In this document: in pieces, positions 1 to 12,052 of the stretch
How positions within the stretch are numbered: position 1 is the stretch's first letter
Layout of the letters: each line of letters begins with the position of its first letter
DNA from: Gorsachius magnificus
Taxonomy: Eukaryota; Chordata; Aves; Pelecaniformes; Ardeidae
DNA length: 64,000 nt
Direction of reading: 5' to 3'
Assembly: GCA_034008185.1 (NCBI GenBank)
Contig: CM067084.1
Span: 16,326,385 to 16,390,384, forward strand
Notes under the pieces: generated by a model
What the model saw: only the letters and a program-made list of their open reading frames with translations
Told to the model about the DNA's origin: nothing
The model's database searches: none
Position numbers and translations under genes: made by a program

Positions 1-3000
1 AAACTCCATGTGAACAGCTGCCCAGGGTGTAGTTCATTTAAATGCCCTGGTTGCTGGCAAATAAAGGGTCCGGCCCTGTGCCCATCGATTTGAGAAATAC
101 TCAAGCGGTACCAGAAGAACTGGATGCTGTTTGTACACTGTGCTTTGTGAATAAACACACACTTATTAAAATGTTGACACTGGCACATGACTGGGGGCTG
201 CTGTACACAGCCCCAGCATTTGCTGAAATTCATGGGAAGCTAAAGTTTGTCCAAAAAGGGCAGAATTTGGCTGTAACGAATAGGATGACATTCACACTGT
301 AAACAAGGGAAGCTGTGCTGTAGCTGCAGCTGCTGCTGTGCTTACAACAGAAGTGCCCCTTTCAAATATCTGTCAAGAACTGAACATGAAACCCTATCTG
401 TGAAGCTCCAAGGACAGGATTCCGATATGGGGAATAAAGCCACAGTTTAAACAACAAAAAAATTTGTTCTAATAGTTTTATCCAAATATATGAAAAATGA
501 AATTATTCCAACCCCAACTCTTCTAACTCACTCCTTTGAACTCCACAATGGATGAAGCTTTTCATAATGACACTTATTACAGAGGATTGAATATCCATGC
601 CGAAAGGACCTCTCTGGAAGGAGTTTGCATCCCAGCCCTGTCCACAGCAACTAGGTCACACATGATTTCTCCAAAGATGTAAGAGCATATTTGAGAAGGA
701 TGACTTCTGGATCAAAAGGCAGTTCAATCTCTTTGCCTCTTAATTCGTCAGCCTAGCTAAGAGGTGCCAGTGGTAACTAACTCTCAGCTCTGTCCACCAG
801 TAACCATGCTGTTGTCAAAAACTTGTTTAATACATTAAAAATGATTATTTAAGCAGAGGTACTGTAAAGGAAAGGCAGTCAATGTAGTATTTTTTTTTAA
901 AAGGAATAAATTCCCTTATGTCACCATTGTATCCCTCTCACAAGGTAAAATTCACCTGTCATGTAGAAAGAAAGCACAAGATCTTCAGCCCTATCTATAT
1001 ACAATCTTGATACATATCTTCACATCCTCAGTGAAGAGAGAAAATGCAGTAGATGCCAGACATGCGCAAAAGCAATGAAGGAGCAAAGAAGCCGCAAGGG
1101 AGCAGGAAATTGTGCATGGGCCTCTGTTTCTACAGATTCAGTGCCTCTAAACTGTCAGAAGAGCAGCAGCTCCTCCTGAAGCTGAAGCAGTTATCACCAA
1201 GGAATAGGAGCACCAAGCTTTATACTTTGGCTTGGAGATGGACAATACCTCTTAAGTCAGCCTGTTCTTCATCAGGATAGTACGATTCCTCTGTCCCACC
1301 GTGGTAAATTATTTCACCCTCAGGCTAGTCCGATTTTTCGACTGCCATCAAATCAGAATAAAAATTCTAATTTTTTACAGACTCTTATTTTCTTGCTTCA
1401 TGCACAGTTAAAATAAAGAAACCAATAAAATAAAGCTGGTTTAATAATTTTTAAAGAGATTTTAAATGGTACTCACTTTATCAAGGCTGATGAAAATGAC
1501 AGTAGTGTCAGAGGGTAACAGGTTTGCTAATAAATACAATGGTTTAGGAAAGTGCTATTCTTGTCATGGAAAAATATATTCTGAGGAAAATAATACCACT
1601 GTAATTCATTTTTGAAAGCTATGGAGACTTCTTGGATGAGGAATGCAGTTATTAAAGGCAAAAGTACACAATATGTTGTAATGAAATGGTTGTGCTACAC
1701 ACTTCATTAAAGGTTTTGTGAGCCATCTGGGAAATTCCAGCTCTCCCCCCTCAGAAGGAAATGTTTTACGTTGTTGGATCAGTAGAGGGAGCACATGGAG
1801 GAAGATTGACAACACAAAAACATACTGCCTTGGTGACTCTGGCCTGCAAGCCAAGCTGAACATGGGGAAAGATTAACGAAGGGGGTACCAGAATTTGTAT
1901 TTATTCTTCCAATGCTAAGAAGTGTGGTTACAGGATTCATTGAGAAAGACCTGAACCCTTCCAGCTATCAAAAAAGTTGATACAGCAGTGCTGAAGCCTG
2001 AGCAACAGAGTTGGGAAAAAGCTGACAGACTGCGCATTGCACATGTCCATTGGAGGAAAACATACTTGTCATACGAGACGCTGAAAAGCTTAAAAATTCA
2101 GAGAGCACGGTAGGGAGTCTTCCAGAAGGATTCAAAGAACTGATATGTTTTGGATGTGTTGACTGTTTGATTTACAATATTTAAAGCTAAAAAAATGAAG
2201 GGGGAAAAAAAAAAAAAAATCAGTCAAATTTCGTATGAAACTCAGAGGAACAGGAGCCAAGAAGAGCTGAACTGCAGATGTACTGGAATATCTGCGATAT
2301 TTGCATGATCATTTCAAAAGCTCATTATTTCTAAAAAAAAAAAAAAAAGAAACAAAGAAAAACACACCCCTAACTCTGTGCTTTAACTTCATGAGCAGTA
2401 TTGCTGAAATAATGCCATTTACAAAGCACATTTTACAGTTTTAATCCGCTATTCCTTTTAGATGAGCAACAAAAGCTACATTACAGAAAAAAGAACCAGT
2501 GCGGAAGAAACTGCACTTATATCACAGAAGCTAGTAAGCTGCTGAAGTGTGGTGTCTTCCTTAAAAGAATTTACAATCAACACTGTAAATTTGAGCCATA
2601 CACCCAGCAGAGTGTATAAGGCAAACACGAACAATGTTTGTACAATATTATAGAAATAATACATAATATAAATAGTGGAAACTTCTCTTTTTGCTCATTG
2701 TTTATCAAAGCCTGCAGCCTATTAACTTTACTGTTTTCCCTCAACTAGAATTACAATATGCTCATTCAAATACCGTAGCATAAAATAAAGATTGAAATTT
2801 TAAACGAATACTTGCATTGGCAAGATTTTTATTAGTGCCTTAGAGTAATTGCAGTAATAATTATCTCTGCCCTTATCCAAGACTTGCACTTGGAAGGCCC
2901 CTATGGATATAAACACCACCCAGCCCCAGAATTGTACCATCTGGCACCCCCAGGCTTCACTTACACAATTTTATATCAAGTCCAGTGAAACTTTAAGTAA

Positions 3001-4030
3001 AGCCTGACTTTAGTTTGAGCGACTCTTGCTCCCCAGTCCTCAGTGGAAGGAACAGTGCTGTCGCACACTGGCACGATGCACTGAGTGGTATGCACTCATG
3101 TGACCCAGAGCATTTCAGTCTTAAACTTCTCTCCTTGAAACAGCAATTCGGAATTTTAGCAGTGAAGTACTATTTACGGTCCACAACAAAGTCTACCTGT
3201 CAGCCTCCCTCCTGCACCCCCTCACAGCCGTGTTTGTGTACAAACAAGTAACCGTAGGGGTGAGCACACATTTCTGCATGCAGCAATCTCATCTCTGTGC
3301 AGAACTCTTGCTGGGTGGTCCTGCAGGATTTTGTGGCAGGAAATAAACCCAAGTCCTAAACTGTCAGTAACCTGCTGATCCCCGTGGCATTCATTTCTAG
3401 GACATTCATGACTTCTGAGGTTCCATGCATAATTTTCTTCCTTTAGGCACAACGTTAATCTCAGCCTATGAATGGTTTCTGTGATTGCTTACTGTGATTA
3501 TTTCACTGGCAAAGAGCTCTTTGGTTGAGCTGTACCTGTGTGGGTAAGAAGCTATAACACAAGGCTATTCCTATCCTAACAGTAATAATTTTTTTTTCTG
3601 GTATATACATACATACAACTCTATCTCTGTCCATATGTGCATATATATATATGATACACTAAAATAAGTCTGAAGTATCTAAAGATTGCCAGGTTAACCA
3701 CTCACAAACTGACAAAAATATTTTAAAAACCCAAAGGAAACACTACTTAAGGTTTTTCATACAACCTTCAGCTTTTCCATGAAACACCAGTACAATACAA
3801 TCTTAAAAGTCATTATCACTTCTCTTTTTTCCTCCCTACAGAATCATTGCCTTATTCAACAAACATTTACATACTAAATACTGTTCAGCAAACGGATCAT
3901 TCCAGATCTTATTCTCACATACTCCACATTCCTGCACTAAGAATAAAATTGCTGATTCCTGTGTCACCAGTTTCATTGTGCTTTACAGCAAGAATGCATG
4001 TATTTTCACATACGCAGCCTCCACCAGAAG
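1..4030. other. Unique AT-rich non-coding DNA
   Basis: No exon, RNA gene or clear transposon is recognised. The open frames here are under 90 codons and resemble no known protein. Two poly-A runs stand out, at 2205-2219 and 2333-2348. A simple-sequence patch of TACA and AT units lies at 3600-3655. Intergenic or intronic DNA is the likeliest reading. Confidence 0.6.
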
Positions 4031-4033
4031 GAA

Positions 4034-4105
4034 AATTGTTGTTATTCCCATTTTATAGTTGGAGCATTAATAGCCAAAGAGATTAAAGTCAAAAAGTCAA
4101 GCGAC
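4034..4105 (-). repeat. MIR-like SINE remnant
   Basis: The stretch reads 'gttattcccattttatagtt', then a gap with 'agccaaagagattaaagtc'. This follows the reverse complement of the conserved MIR core, whose forward strand carries 'cctcagtttcctcatctgtaaaatggg' style sequence. It is heavily diverged and cut at both ends. Chance similarity of a short AT-rich stretch is the main alternative. Confidence 0.5.
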
Positions 4106-5300
4106 CACTCATTTTCTTAAGAGCACTGAGATAGAAAAGAATTCTACAGAAGTAAATGCATCTTTATTGACTCCAAGACCATTTACTTTTTTTGTTTGTT
4201 TTTTTGTCCTGTATCATCCTCCTGAATTTATTACATACCTTCCAAATGGCACAGTAAAAGAGGTAGGAGTACTACAGACATGAAATTCCTCATCTTGCCT
4301 TTTTCTGAGAGACTTTCCTCTCTGCCATGGCACTAAGTGTAATGCCACATACAAGTCCCATTTAGCCCAGCTCTCTGAAAGGCAAGCCAGAGGGCTTATG
4401 TTAAGCTTTGTTTATTGATATTCTACTAGCAAATAACACATGTCCCCTGAAGAAGTTCTTACAAAATATACTATGAGAAAGATCTTGGCAGAGGGAGAAA
4501 ACATGAGGAAGTAGTGGGACTACAGCCCCTCCTTCAGCACTTCTCGGTAGCAAGGAATGTGCTCGCAGGCGTATGGGGTGGGGTTTCCTGATCAGTTGTT
4601 TAAAGCACATCCCTCTACTTCGCATGTGCATGCTCCTTGGAGAAGACAGAGGATGAGAATTTTTCCTTCCTGTTCAATTTTTGTTTGCAAAGCTGAAGAG
4701 CTCTGCAGGGAACTGAAATGAATAAAGTCTGGTTTAACACAGCTTTTGGCCATTCTTGCTTCAGTCCTTTATTTTTAACCTCCAGGGCATAATCCTTCCT
4801 CCTAATCAATCCCCTTTTCCATTCCTTATGGATTCTTTTCTTACTTTTAACACACAGTTTAAGATCACTATGGTTCTGGAGAGTTCTGTCTCCTTCCTAC
4901 TAGTATCATCTTGCTGGCTGCTAAAACTTTTTTGATTCAAAGTTATTGTATGCCTCCTCCATGTTCACATACATAGGCTTCCTGTTACTCACCAAATATC
5001 CTCAGTTTTTCAGTTTGCCTTTCTAAGGCCCCAGAAGTACAGATTTATCTTTTACTTTTCTCAGAAAGAGAACTGGACAAAATTGAAACTGCTATAAGTT
5101 TAGTTTTAAGTCCAGCCCCTTTAGATCTTGCTGTTCAGTGAAACTAAGCATAATATGTAATTATTTTTTGCTGGTTCACTGATTATTTGGTAAGAAAATC
5201 TACCTTTGTTCACTTCCAAGAATGTCCGAGACCTGACTTTGTTGAAAAATAAATTTGGGAAAAAGTTGCAGTATTCAAATGTCCAGTTTTTCAACGGACT
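4106..5300. other. Unannotated AT-rich stretch
   Basis: No gene is recognised. The open frames on the minus strand at 4401-4809 overlap each other and show no family motif. The right part may belong to the same decayed LINE as the endonuclease segment that follows, but I cannot show this by eye. Confidence 0.4.
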
Positions 5301-5385
5301 TTTTTTTGTGTCTTGATCTGGGAAAGTTGAAGTCTCCCATGATCACATAAATTCCACTACTACTTCCTTCCCTCCTCCCCCGTCA
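5260..5385 (-). mobile_element. Fossil LINE (CR1-type) endonuclease fragment
   Basis: Read on the minus strand, 5346 down to 5317 translates as VIMGDFNFPR. This matches the GDFN motif of the apurinic endonuclease domain found in CR1/L2-type non-LTR retrotransposons, where the family typically has V-x-M-G-D-F-N-x-P. The frame around it soon decays and stops, so it is a dead copy. The flanks are too diverged to set exact ends. The motif in a plausible frame context is seen directly. Assignment to CR1 rather than another LINE clade is inference. Confidence 0.45.
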
Positions 5386-8300
5386 GCCCGCCCCACCTCA
5401 CAAAATGGATATAATCACCCAGTACTGAACCTTGGATACTTCCCAACATCCCTCTTCCCAGTGGTCCCATTTTCTATTTCACTAACAGGTACTGCCTATG
5501 TATATATTTCTCACTTTTCTAATCAGTTTATACCTTTCAATTCTTTAATCCAGAGTATATCATGGCTACCATATTTTTATCACTACTACAAGATTCACTT
5601 TTGTATCCCATACTAGGAGTTTTAATTCCTTCATCCCATTGTTCAGGCTTCCAAAGGCAGGAGGAACAGCCAGTTCCAGCGATGCAGCCAGCATACTTGA
5701 GGCGTCCTTTCATTTGCCATTGTTGATCATCACTTTTTTCTTCATTTCATCCTCATGCATCTATACCTCTTTCCCTTTTACTGTCTGCAGCAGGTTTAAG
5801 TAGTTAAGAAGTTTTAGCAGCATTCTTCCCCAGCTTCCTACTTCAGAGCTTGTTTTACCAGTCATGCCTGCTGTCAACCTAGGAAGCTCTTTCCTGTAAA
5901 TTAACTGGAGTCCCTTCTTTGAGGAAAGAAACATAATTCCTACCTGCATCACAGAGGACAAACATTGTCATACCTTCATGAGAGCATCACATCGTGATTT
6001 GTCAGCATTCAGGTCAAAAGGCCTGAATCTACTTTCTCCAAAGACCAAGTCAGGTTTCTCATGAGCTTCAAATGAGCCAGAGAAATGAGGGTTGATTTTA
6101 TGGGAGCACCATATAGAAGGAAGTAATGTTTATAAACAACAAAGTAATCCACCCCCAGTCCTTGCAACGGGCCTTCATACTGCATGACTATGCTTTTCTA
6201 CATACCTATTTCACCACTACTGTCCCATTGGCCTCTGTCTATTGCCATTTCTTTTAGGAAACTAAGATCGGAGAGGTGCAAAAGAGAGCAGCAAGAGCCC
6301 AGGGAGAATCGATGATTCTTCTCCATCCATTCAGAAGTTTTAAGTGCCCTGACAGCAATTAAATGCAGTTAATATAAATATACCACCTGGTGGCATGATA
6401 TGTTGAGAAGGTAAAACCTCAGCCAACATAGCATCAATCTCCTTGCTCCCACATCTATCCCTAACCTTCTGCTCTTGCCAGGAGAGAGATACTTCCCAAG
6501 AGTATCTTTCAATAAGATTAGGAAATTAATATGAATTAATTTCATGCTTAAAGAGTTGAGGATTAAATTCAAATGTAAAAGGAAATAAATATTTCTTCAA
6601 ACTATGGAACAGTAGTACACTTCTTTTTTTAAACATTAATAAGAAGACAAAGCCTCTTGCCATACGAAATCCACATTTTGAACTGCTCAAATAGGAAAAC
6701 ATCCGCAGTTCCATAAAACCTTAAAACTCTCTGTGGTATTTCCATCATCACTGCTCTTGTCCTAAAAGCATTTGCCTTGACATCCCTTACTGCTGGTGCC
6801 ACCACACACTCACAGGCAAGAGGGCACCCTCTGGGCCTTCTTATGCTGAGATGTGAAAAATCAATTGAATCCCCTGCAGATGGAATCACTGGTGCAGAAA
6901 GTGACTAAACACTAACAGTTATTCCGTGATACCAAAGTCTTGACAGAGGATACTGCAAACACACACATGACAAGAAAAAAACCAGGGTGATTTAATTTAC
7001 AATAACTCTCTGTATGGTATTGTTATTTTGGGGCTCTGTCCTACAGAGATGCTACTGTTCACTGGTAATTTAAGAATTTCTCTCTGAAGATTTTCTATTC
7101 ACTGATAATACACAGATATACGTTACAATATGGTGTGATACACACTGATATATGACATTATCACATCACAGTAATTAAACATATTTCTATTCCCTTCCCA
7201 TTATGCATTAAAAATAGACAAGACTGATGGCAGACTCCTTACATACTGTGACAGGAAACGTGATTTTTATTTCTATTCCAAACTTGTGTGATTCTAGGTT
7301 CTATGTGCTTATTTTACTAAATAATGTCTAATTATTACATCCTATGCATAGTATAATATGCACACAATATACAATTTAGTCTGGGATATGAATAAATCCA
7401 GCCTGATGCCTCCCTCTCCCCATTTTTTCCTTCTTTCTTTTTTTCTGTCATTCCCTATAGTTTCTGCTGATTTTATCAGCATATTCTCACCTCTCTCTCC
7501 AATTCTTTGTTTCTCTCTTTCACTTCTCATATTGCCTTATATATCTGTGCTAACATCCAGCTGAGCTGCAGGGAGGAATTTTTTAGTGCACTCTCTGTGT
7601 CAGTCTTATAACATACTCAGGATGATATATTACACTTGAAAGCTTCTGGTATAAATATAAAGAAGCCATATTATCTATTCCCAGAGGAATGTTAATCATA
7701 ACCCTTTAATCATAATGATAGTCACATACATATTTGGAAAAAAAAGACATTGTATGGTTGAGCATAGGACTAGATGTCAGAAGATACACGTTCTCGGCTT
7801 TTGCACAAGCAGTCTTGTGGTCTCAAGTAATCTGATTTTGTTTTCTAGTTTAGTTTACATCTGTCAAAATACATGAATAATACTGGCCTACTTGATTGGG
7901 CGATGCTTGATTCAGCTAATGAAGGCTTTGAAAACATTGACTATGGCAGGCTAAAGAGGTGCAAATCATTATTAGCTGTCAATTACGTTTTATAGAAAAC
8001 ACTGTGGCTGAACACTCATCAAACTAGTAAATTGGTAGAAAGAAGGAAAATAAAGAGAAGAAAGAGGGAGAAGAGTAAAGACTGGTCTGAAACAGAATAT
8101 ATTGGAGCCTGAGCACGATCCGAGGCACCAAGCTTTTGCATGAAATCTTCATAATCTGCACAGTTACTCCTCACCCGAAGTGTGAAACTGCAGTGTACTC
8201 ACACAGGCTGGTCAAAATGAAACTTTCCAGTTTTAAATTTTCCAGCTTTCTGTATAAACTCTGTGCTGTAACTATACCGATGTTAATGGCATGAGGTCAA

Positions 8301-8490
8301 TTAACTTTGATCTATAATGACAAGAACAGTAGCTCCTTAATTTAGTGGAAAAAATAAACTTTCAGCAACCTCGAACACTCCCTGCGCACCGCTATGTGTG
8401 CTTCCTATCAGACTTATAATTGAGCACACTCTAGCGGTCTCTAGCATGCTAAGAGAGCTGTGCACACAAAAGTACAGTCAAACAGAATAA
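5386..8490. other. Unique AT-rich non-coding DNA
   Basis: No exon or RNA gene is recognised. A pyrimidine-rich tract lies at 7410-7530 and gives opposite-strand open frames by composition. Around 7057-7165 there are short imperfect direct repeats ('ttcactggtaat' near 7059 and 'ttcactgataat' near 7099) and an imperfect hairpin (ggtgtgata at 7132-7140 against tatcacatc downstream). Confidence 0.5.
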
Positions 8491-8499
8491 ATAGGTTCA

Positions 8500-8581
8500 T
8501 ACGTTTAACTATGCGATATGACACAATGGTTCAGCTGTGGACAACTCACCCATGGTCTTCCAGAGGTTTGAGAACCTCTGG
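8500..8581. mobile_element. hAT-like DNA transposon end (remnant)
   Basis: The stretch 'cagctgtggacaactc', then 'catggtcttccagagg', then 'tttgagaacctctg' resembles the right end of old non-autonomous hAT (Charlie-type) elements. Those end in the reverse complement of CAGAGGTTCTCAAAC. The terminal 22 bases form a perfect 9-bp hairpin (8560-8568 with 8573-8581, loop TGAG). No matching left end or 8-bp target duplication was found, so this would be a truncated fossil. Confidence 0.4.
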
Positions 8582-8686
8582 CCTAAAGACTGATGATGAT
8601 CAATATTTGCAGTTCCTCCTTTCTGCAGCTTGCTTCTCAGTGAGATTATATAATGCTTTATAAACCGGCTAGGGCAATTTATGGGG

Positions 8687-8700
8687 AAAAAAAAAAAAAA
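8687..8700 (+). repeat. Poly-A run (14 nt)
   Basis: Fourteen consecutive A bases follow 'atgggg'. No retroposed body is recognised upstream, so it may be plain simple sequence rather than a retroposon tail. Confidence 0.9.
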
Positions 8701-10299
8701 CAACAAACCACGTCACTAGATTAACCAGTTTGAGATCATAATTTATCTCTAATGGCCTTTCTTTGACAACAAGAAAACAAAAGAAAATTAAAGCTGATAG
8801 GGCTGTTCTAGTAATGTTGGCATTCTTTGTCAGTCTTTAACTTAAAAGCAGCCCTTGTCAGAGTAACGATAAAGGCATCACAGAAATTTTGCTTTTCATC
8901 TGTCTGACATATAAATCAATGATCCCAAACCCAAATCATTATATATGTATTTTTTTTAAAAAGTGAATATAAAACAAGCCAGCCTGTCTACATTTTATAT
9001 TTATCTTTGACAGAGTCAGTTATACCATTTCTCTAGGCACTCGCTCATGGCTGAAATTGCTCCCTCCTCCCCGTTATAACACTGACCCCGTTTAGAGAGT
9101 ACATCACAAATAGATGCACTGGAATCGGTCGCCTTTTCCAGGGTGTGAGCTGACATAATGGGCGGCTTCGCTCTCCCTAGGGAGCAAGCACTCTCTCTAT
9201 CACTAGGACAAATGACCTGTAGGAGAGGTACCCAAGCCTAGACACTCTATTTCCTTATAAATGCCAGGTTGGATCATAACACATTGCTGTGACTTACTGT
9301 GTTAATTACCAAGCACTTTGATTGGCAGGGGAAGCATGAAGACGTATCAGACTGAAGCCAAGCTCTGTGTGTCTCAGAGCACACTTTCCAAGCAGGCACG
9401 CTATTTTTAAAACTTCACTTTCCCTTTCAGTACACAGCTTTGAAATTCATAGTTAGAACTGGACCAAACCACTTTGTTATCAATAAGTGAGGTTTACCTT
9501 ACAGCAATCGCAATGTTAAAAATGATGTAAATGACATGTTTTTCACATCAGGGAAGGGTGGTTTTCAGCTCGCAAGAGGACTCCTCTAGGATTCTTCACT
9601 TTGGATTTTTTTCTTTTGATTTTGGATTCTTCTTTTTGGATTTTTTTTCTTTGGATTTTTTTTTTTTTTTTGTGCAGGTCCTCATTCCTCAGAGTGGGCA
9701 AATGCCAGCAACTATGTATCCTTTCTCAGAAGTACAAGGCTCCACCTCATGCCTCTCTTAATCCTGAGAGCGAGGAAGGATTACTGAGCCTAAAAACCAA
9801 AAAATAAACCCAGTTCTTTTTCAGGCTTGAATGAATCAGAAAAAGAGATATAGAAGTATTCCATATTTTGGAGGAAGAAAAGAAAACAACACTAGTATGG
9901 GAATAATGAAAAGGTAAATTTAAGATAGAGGAGGAGAAAAGGAAAAAAATTGGATGATAGAATATGGGACAGAGAGAAAAGAAGATGGAATCAAAAGCAA
10001 AGGATTAGAAACAAGAAAAAGAGGAGAGAAGTTTAGTAATAGAAAGGAAGTACTAGAACTATAAATATTTACTTTCCCTTTTATGCATCTGTTAAGATTA
10101 AGAAAGTCTGAGAAAAAAAAAGAAAATGTTAAATATCCACAGAGAACAGAAAAGCTTTCCAAAGGAAAAAAATTTTAAAACCAAAAAACCCCACCCAAAC
10201 AAAAAACAAGCAAAACAAAAGATACCCAGAAGAAACCCAGGAAATTAGGAAGACAATACACATAGAGGGAAGGGAAAAATACAAAGGTGTAACATAAGG
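8701..10299. other. Non-coding stretch with a possible regulatory block at 9100-9440
   Basis: No gene is seen. The block 9100-9440 is less AT-rich than its flanks. It has four CpGs at 9126-9170, a perfect 12-bp palindrome CTCCCTAGGGAG at 9173-9184, and a CTTTG motif abutting an inverted CCAAT box (ATTGG) at 9316-9325. It could be a conserved non-coding element, which only cross-species alignment can show. A T-rich tract at 9596-9671 and a purine-rich tract at 9840-10020 follow. Confidence 0.35.
9596..9671 (+). repeat. T-rich low-complexity tract with repeated TTTGGATT
   Basis: The unit 'ttggattttt' and close variants recur four to five times over 75 bases, ending in a run of 16 T (9656-9671). 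This looks like slippage expansion of a short motif. The open frames here, rich in F and L, are artefacts of this composition. Confidence 0.8.
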
Positions 10300-10376
10300 A
10301 CATAGGCCTTCACATTGGTCACCAGTTCGACCGCCCTGTAACCATAGACAGCCATATTATAGAAACCTAGGATGGA
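10300..10376 (-). mobile_element. Ancient CR1 LINE 3' end
   Basis: The bases 'ggccttcacattggtcacc', then 'gttcgaccgccctgtaacc', then 'attatagaaacct' track the reverse complement of the old CR1 3' end, which in turtles and crocodilians reads close to ggccagaagggaccattatgatcatctagtctgacctcctg. It is strongly diverged and only the terminal 75 bases or so remain. The call rests on the ordered match of several blocks, not one motif. Confidence 0.55.
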
Positions 10377-12000
10377 ATTGCCCAACAAATATTCAGTTCA
10401 TGTCAGGCCACGAAACACTTAACAGAGCACTGAAGCAAACAAAACCCTTGCTGCACCAAAATAACATGTCAGAGGCAGAGAGCAAAGTAGAACACAGTAT
10501 CTTTGGTCCTCACAAAGAGAGATACTTTAGGTTAAAATTCTCAGAAAAATCTCAAAAACTGTACCCCCATGCTCTACAGAAAATCTAGGAAAATGTTTTT
10601 TACCACTAGCTTTTCTGACACCCTGACTTTCCATACAAAGCCAACAAGATATATGAAAGCAGAGGATAAGAGAGTCTTCGATTCAAGCTCCTTTGACAAC
10701 ACAACTCTTAGGATGCATCATTCTTCCCAATGAAGGTATTTGAAGGTTTATATGCATCCCTCAAAGTAGTGTACAAACACATCCTTCCATGTAGGAAAAT
10801 ACTGAAACGTATTGCCAAATTAGGAGCATAAGCGTAACTGTTCATTTCTGTTCCTGTCTGATGGACTATAGTAACTCCCAATTCTGAGAAACCTGTGAGA
10901 AAAGGTCTTGATTCTTTGAAGTCTTACTCCTAGACTGTTGTCAGAAACTCTCATTAACTGAACTATTCTAAAAAACATTATTTGAACTTAAGTTCAAACA
11001 AAGAGCTGCTGGGGCAACGGACCATGCAGATTATCAGTCTCCTTCTTCCACCAAGGACATTAGTCTCCTGCTTACTATGCTTTTGCCTGTTTTTTTTTTC
11101 CTCTAAACTAAATTAATTAAAATCATGTCTTTATTTTCTACTACTTGGAAGCCCTTCCCATTTTTTCCTTCTTTGGGCAACTTCTTAGTGGAGCCCATTT
11201 TCTTTCTATGAGAGTGTCATAAACTATAGTGGATGGAGAAAGAGAACAGGTTTCATAAAGCTGGTTACAGTCAGTAGATTTTAGCTTGCTAAATCTTAGA
11301 TTTTCCAGCACAGAAATTAGGAATCAAAATGAAATTTTTCCAGACATTACTTTTTTAAACAGCAACTTAAACAAACCCACTTATTTGCTTTAAAAGTTGA
11401 TGATAATGTTTTCTCCATACACATTATGTTAAAGGTAAAGCAAGACCAAGTTCTAAAAAGAAACTTTTATCTGATGTAGACAGCTTTTTAAAGAAAGTCT
11501 CACGAAAGCATTTCAAAATAACGTACACCACTACCAGATAAAAAATTATCAAAGCCTTGTGGTTTAGTCATCTTTTTGTCGTGAAGTCAATAAAGAGTTG
11601 TGCTTGCTCTCTTTTCTTTTTGTTGCCTCCGTACAACTGCATGGAAATTCCTCTTAATCACATGTATATGGAACAAAAGATGGCCTTCCATTTTTAGAAA
11701 GCTGGATTACCCTTTCTATGAAGTTATTGAAAACCCACAGTCACAGGAAGGTTTGGAGACAGCAAACATGAGGGAGGGAATCAAAGCTAAAGTGAATTTA
11801 ATGTAAAAATAGAAAATGTTTGGAATTATGATTTCTGCTTTACCATTTATGTTTACTTGCACATGAATGTTCTTTTCTTTCCTTAAGACATGTTCTTGGT
11901 GTTTAAAACTGTATATACAAGAAATCAATTTGTATCTCTCAGAGAAAGATGGCAGCATTTATAGGTCTGTATGTCTATGTCAGAAGTTAGAAGCATGAGT
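10377..12000. other. Unique AT-rich non-coding DNA
   Basis: No gene, RNA or repeat is recognised. Open frames are 60-80 codons and consistent with chance. Confidence 0.5.
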
Positions 12001-12052
12001 TTTATATATATATTTATATGTACTCAGACATATACTTTTTTATATATATATA
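12001..12052. repeat. AT-rich simple repeat
   Basis: Two short (TA)n runs, at 12003-12019 and 12040-12052, flank 'gtactcagacatatac'. It is low-complexity DNA with some self-complementarity. Confidence 0.85.

Noticed and set aside
6235..6310. MIR- or CR1-like string ('ggaaactaag', 'gagaggtgcaaaagagagc')
   Set aside because: The similarity is to generic A/G-rich blocks and does not continue in order on either side.
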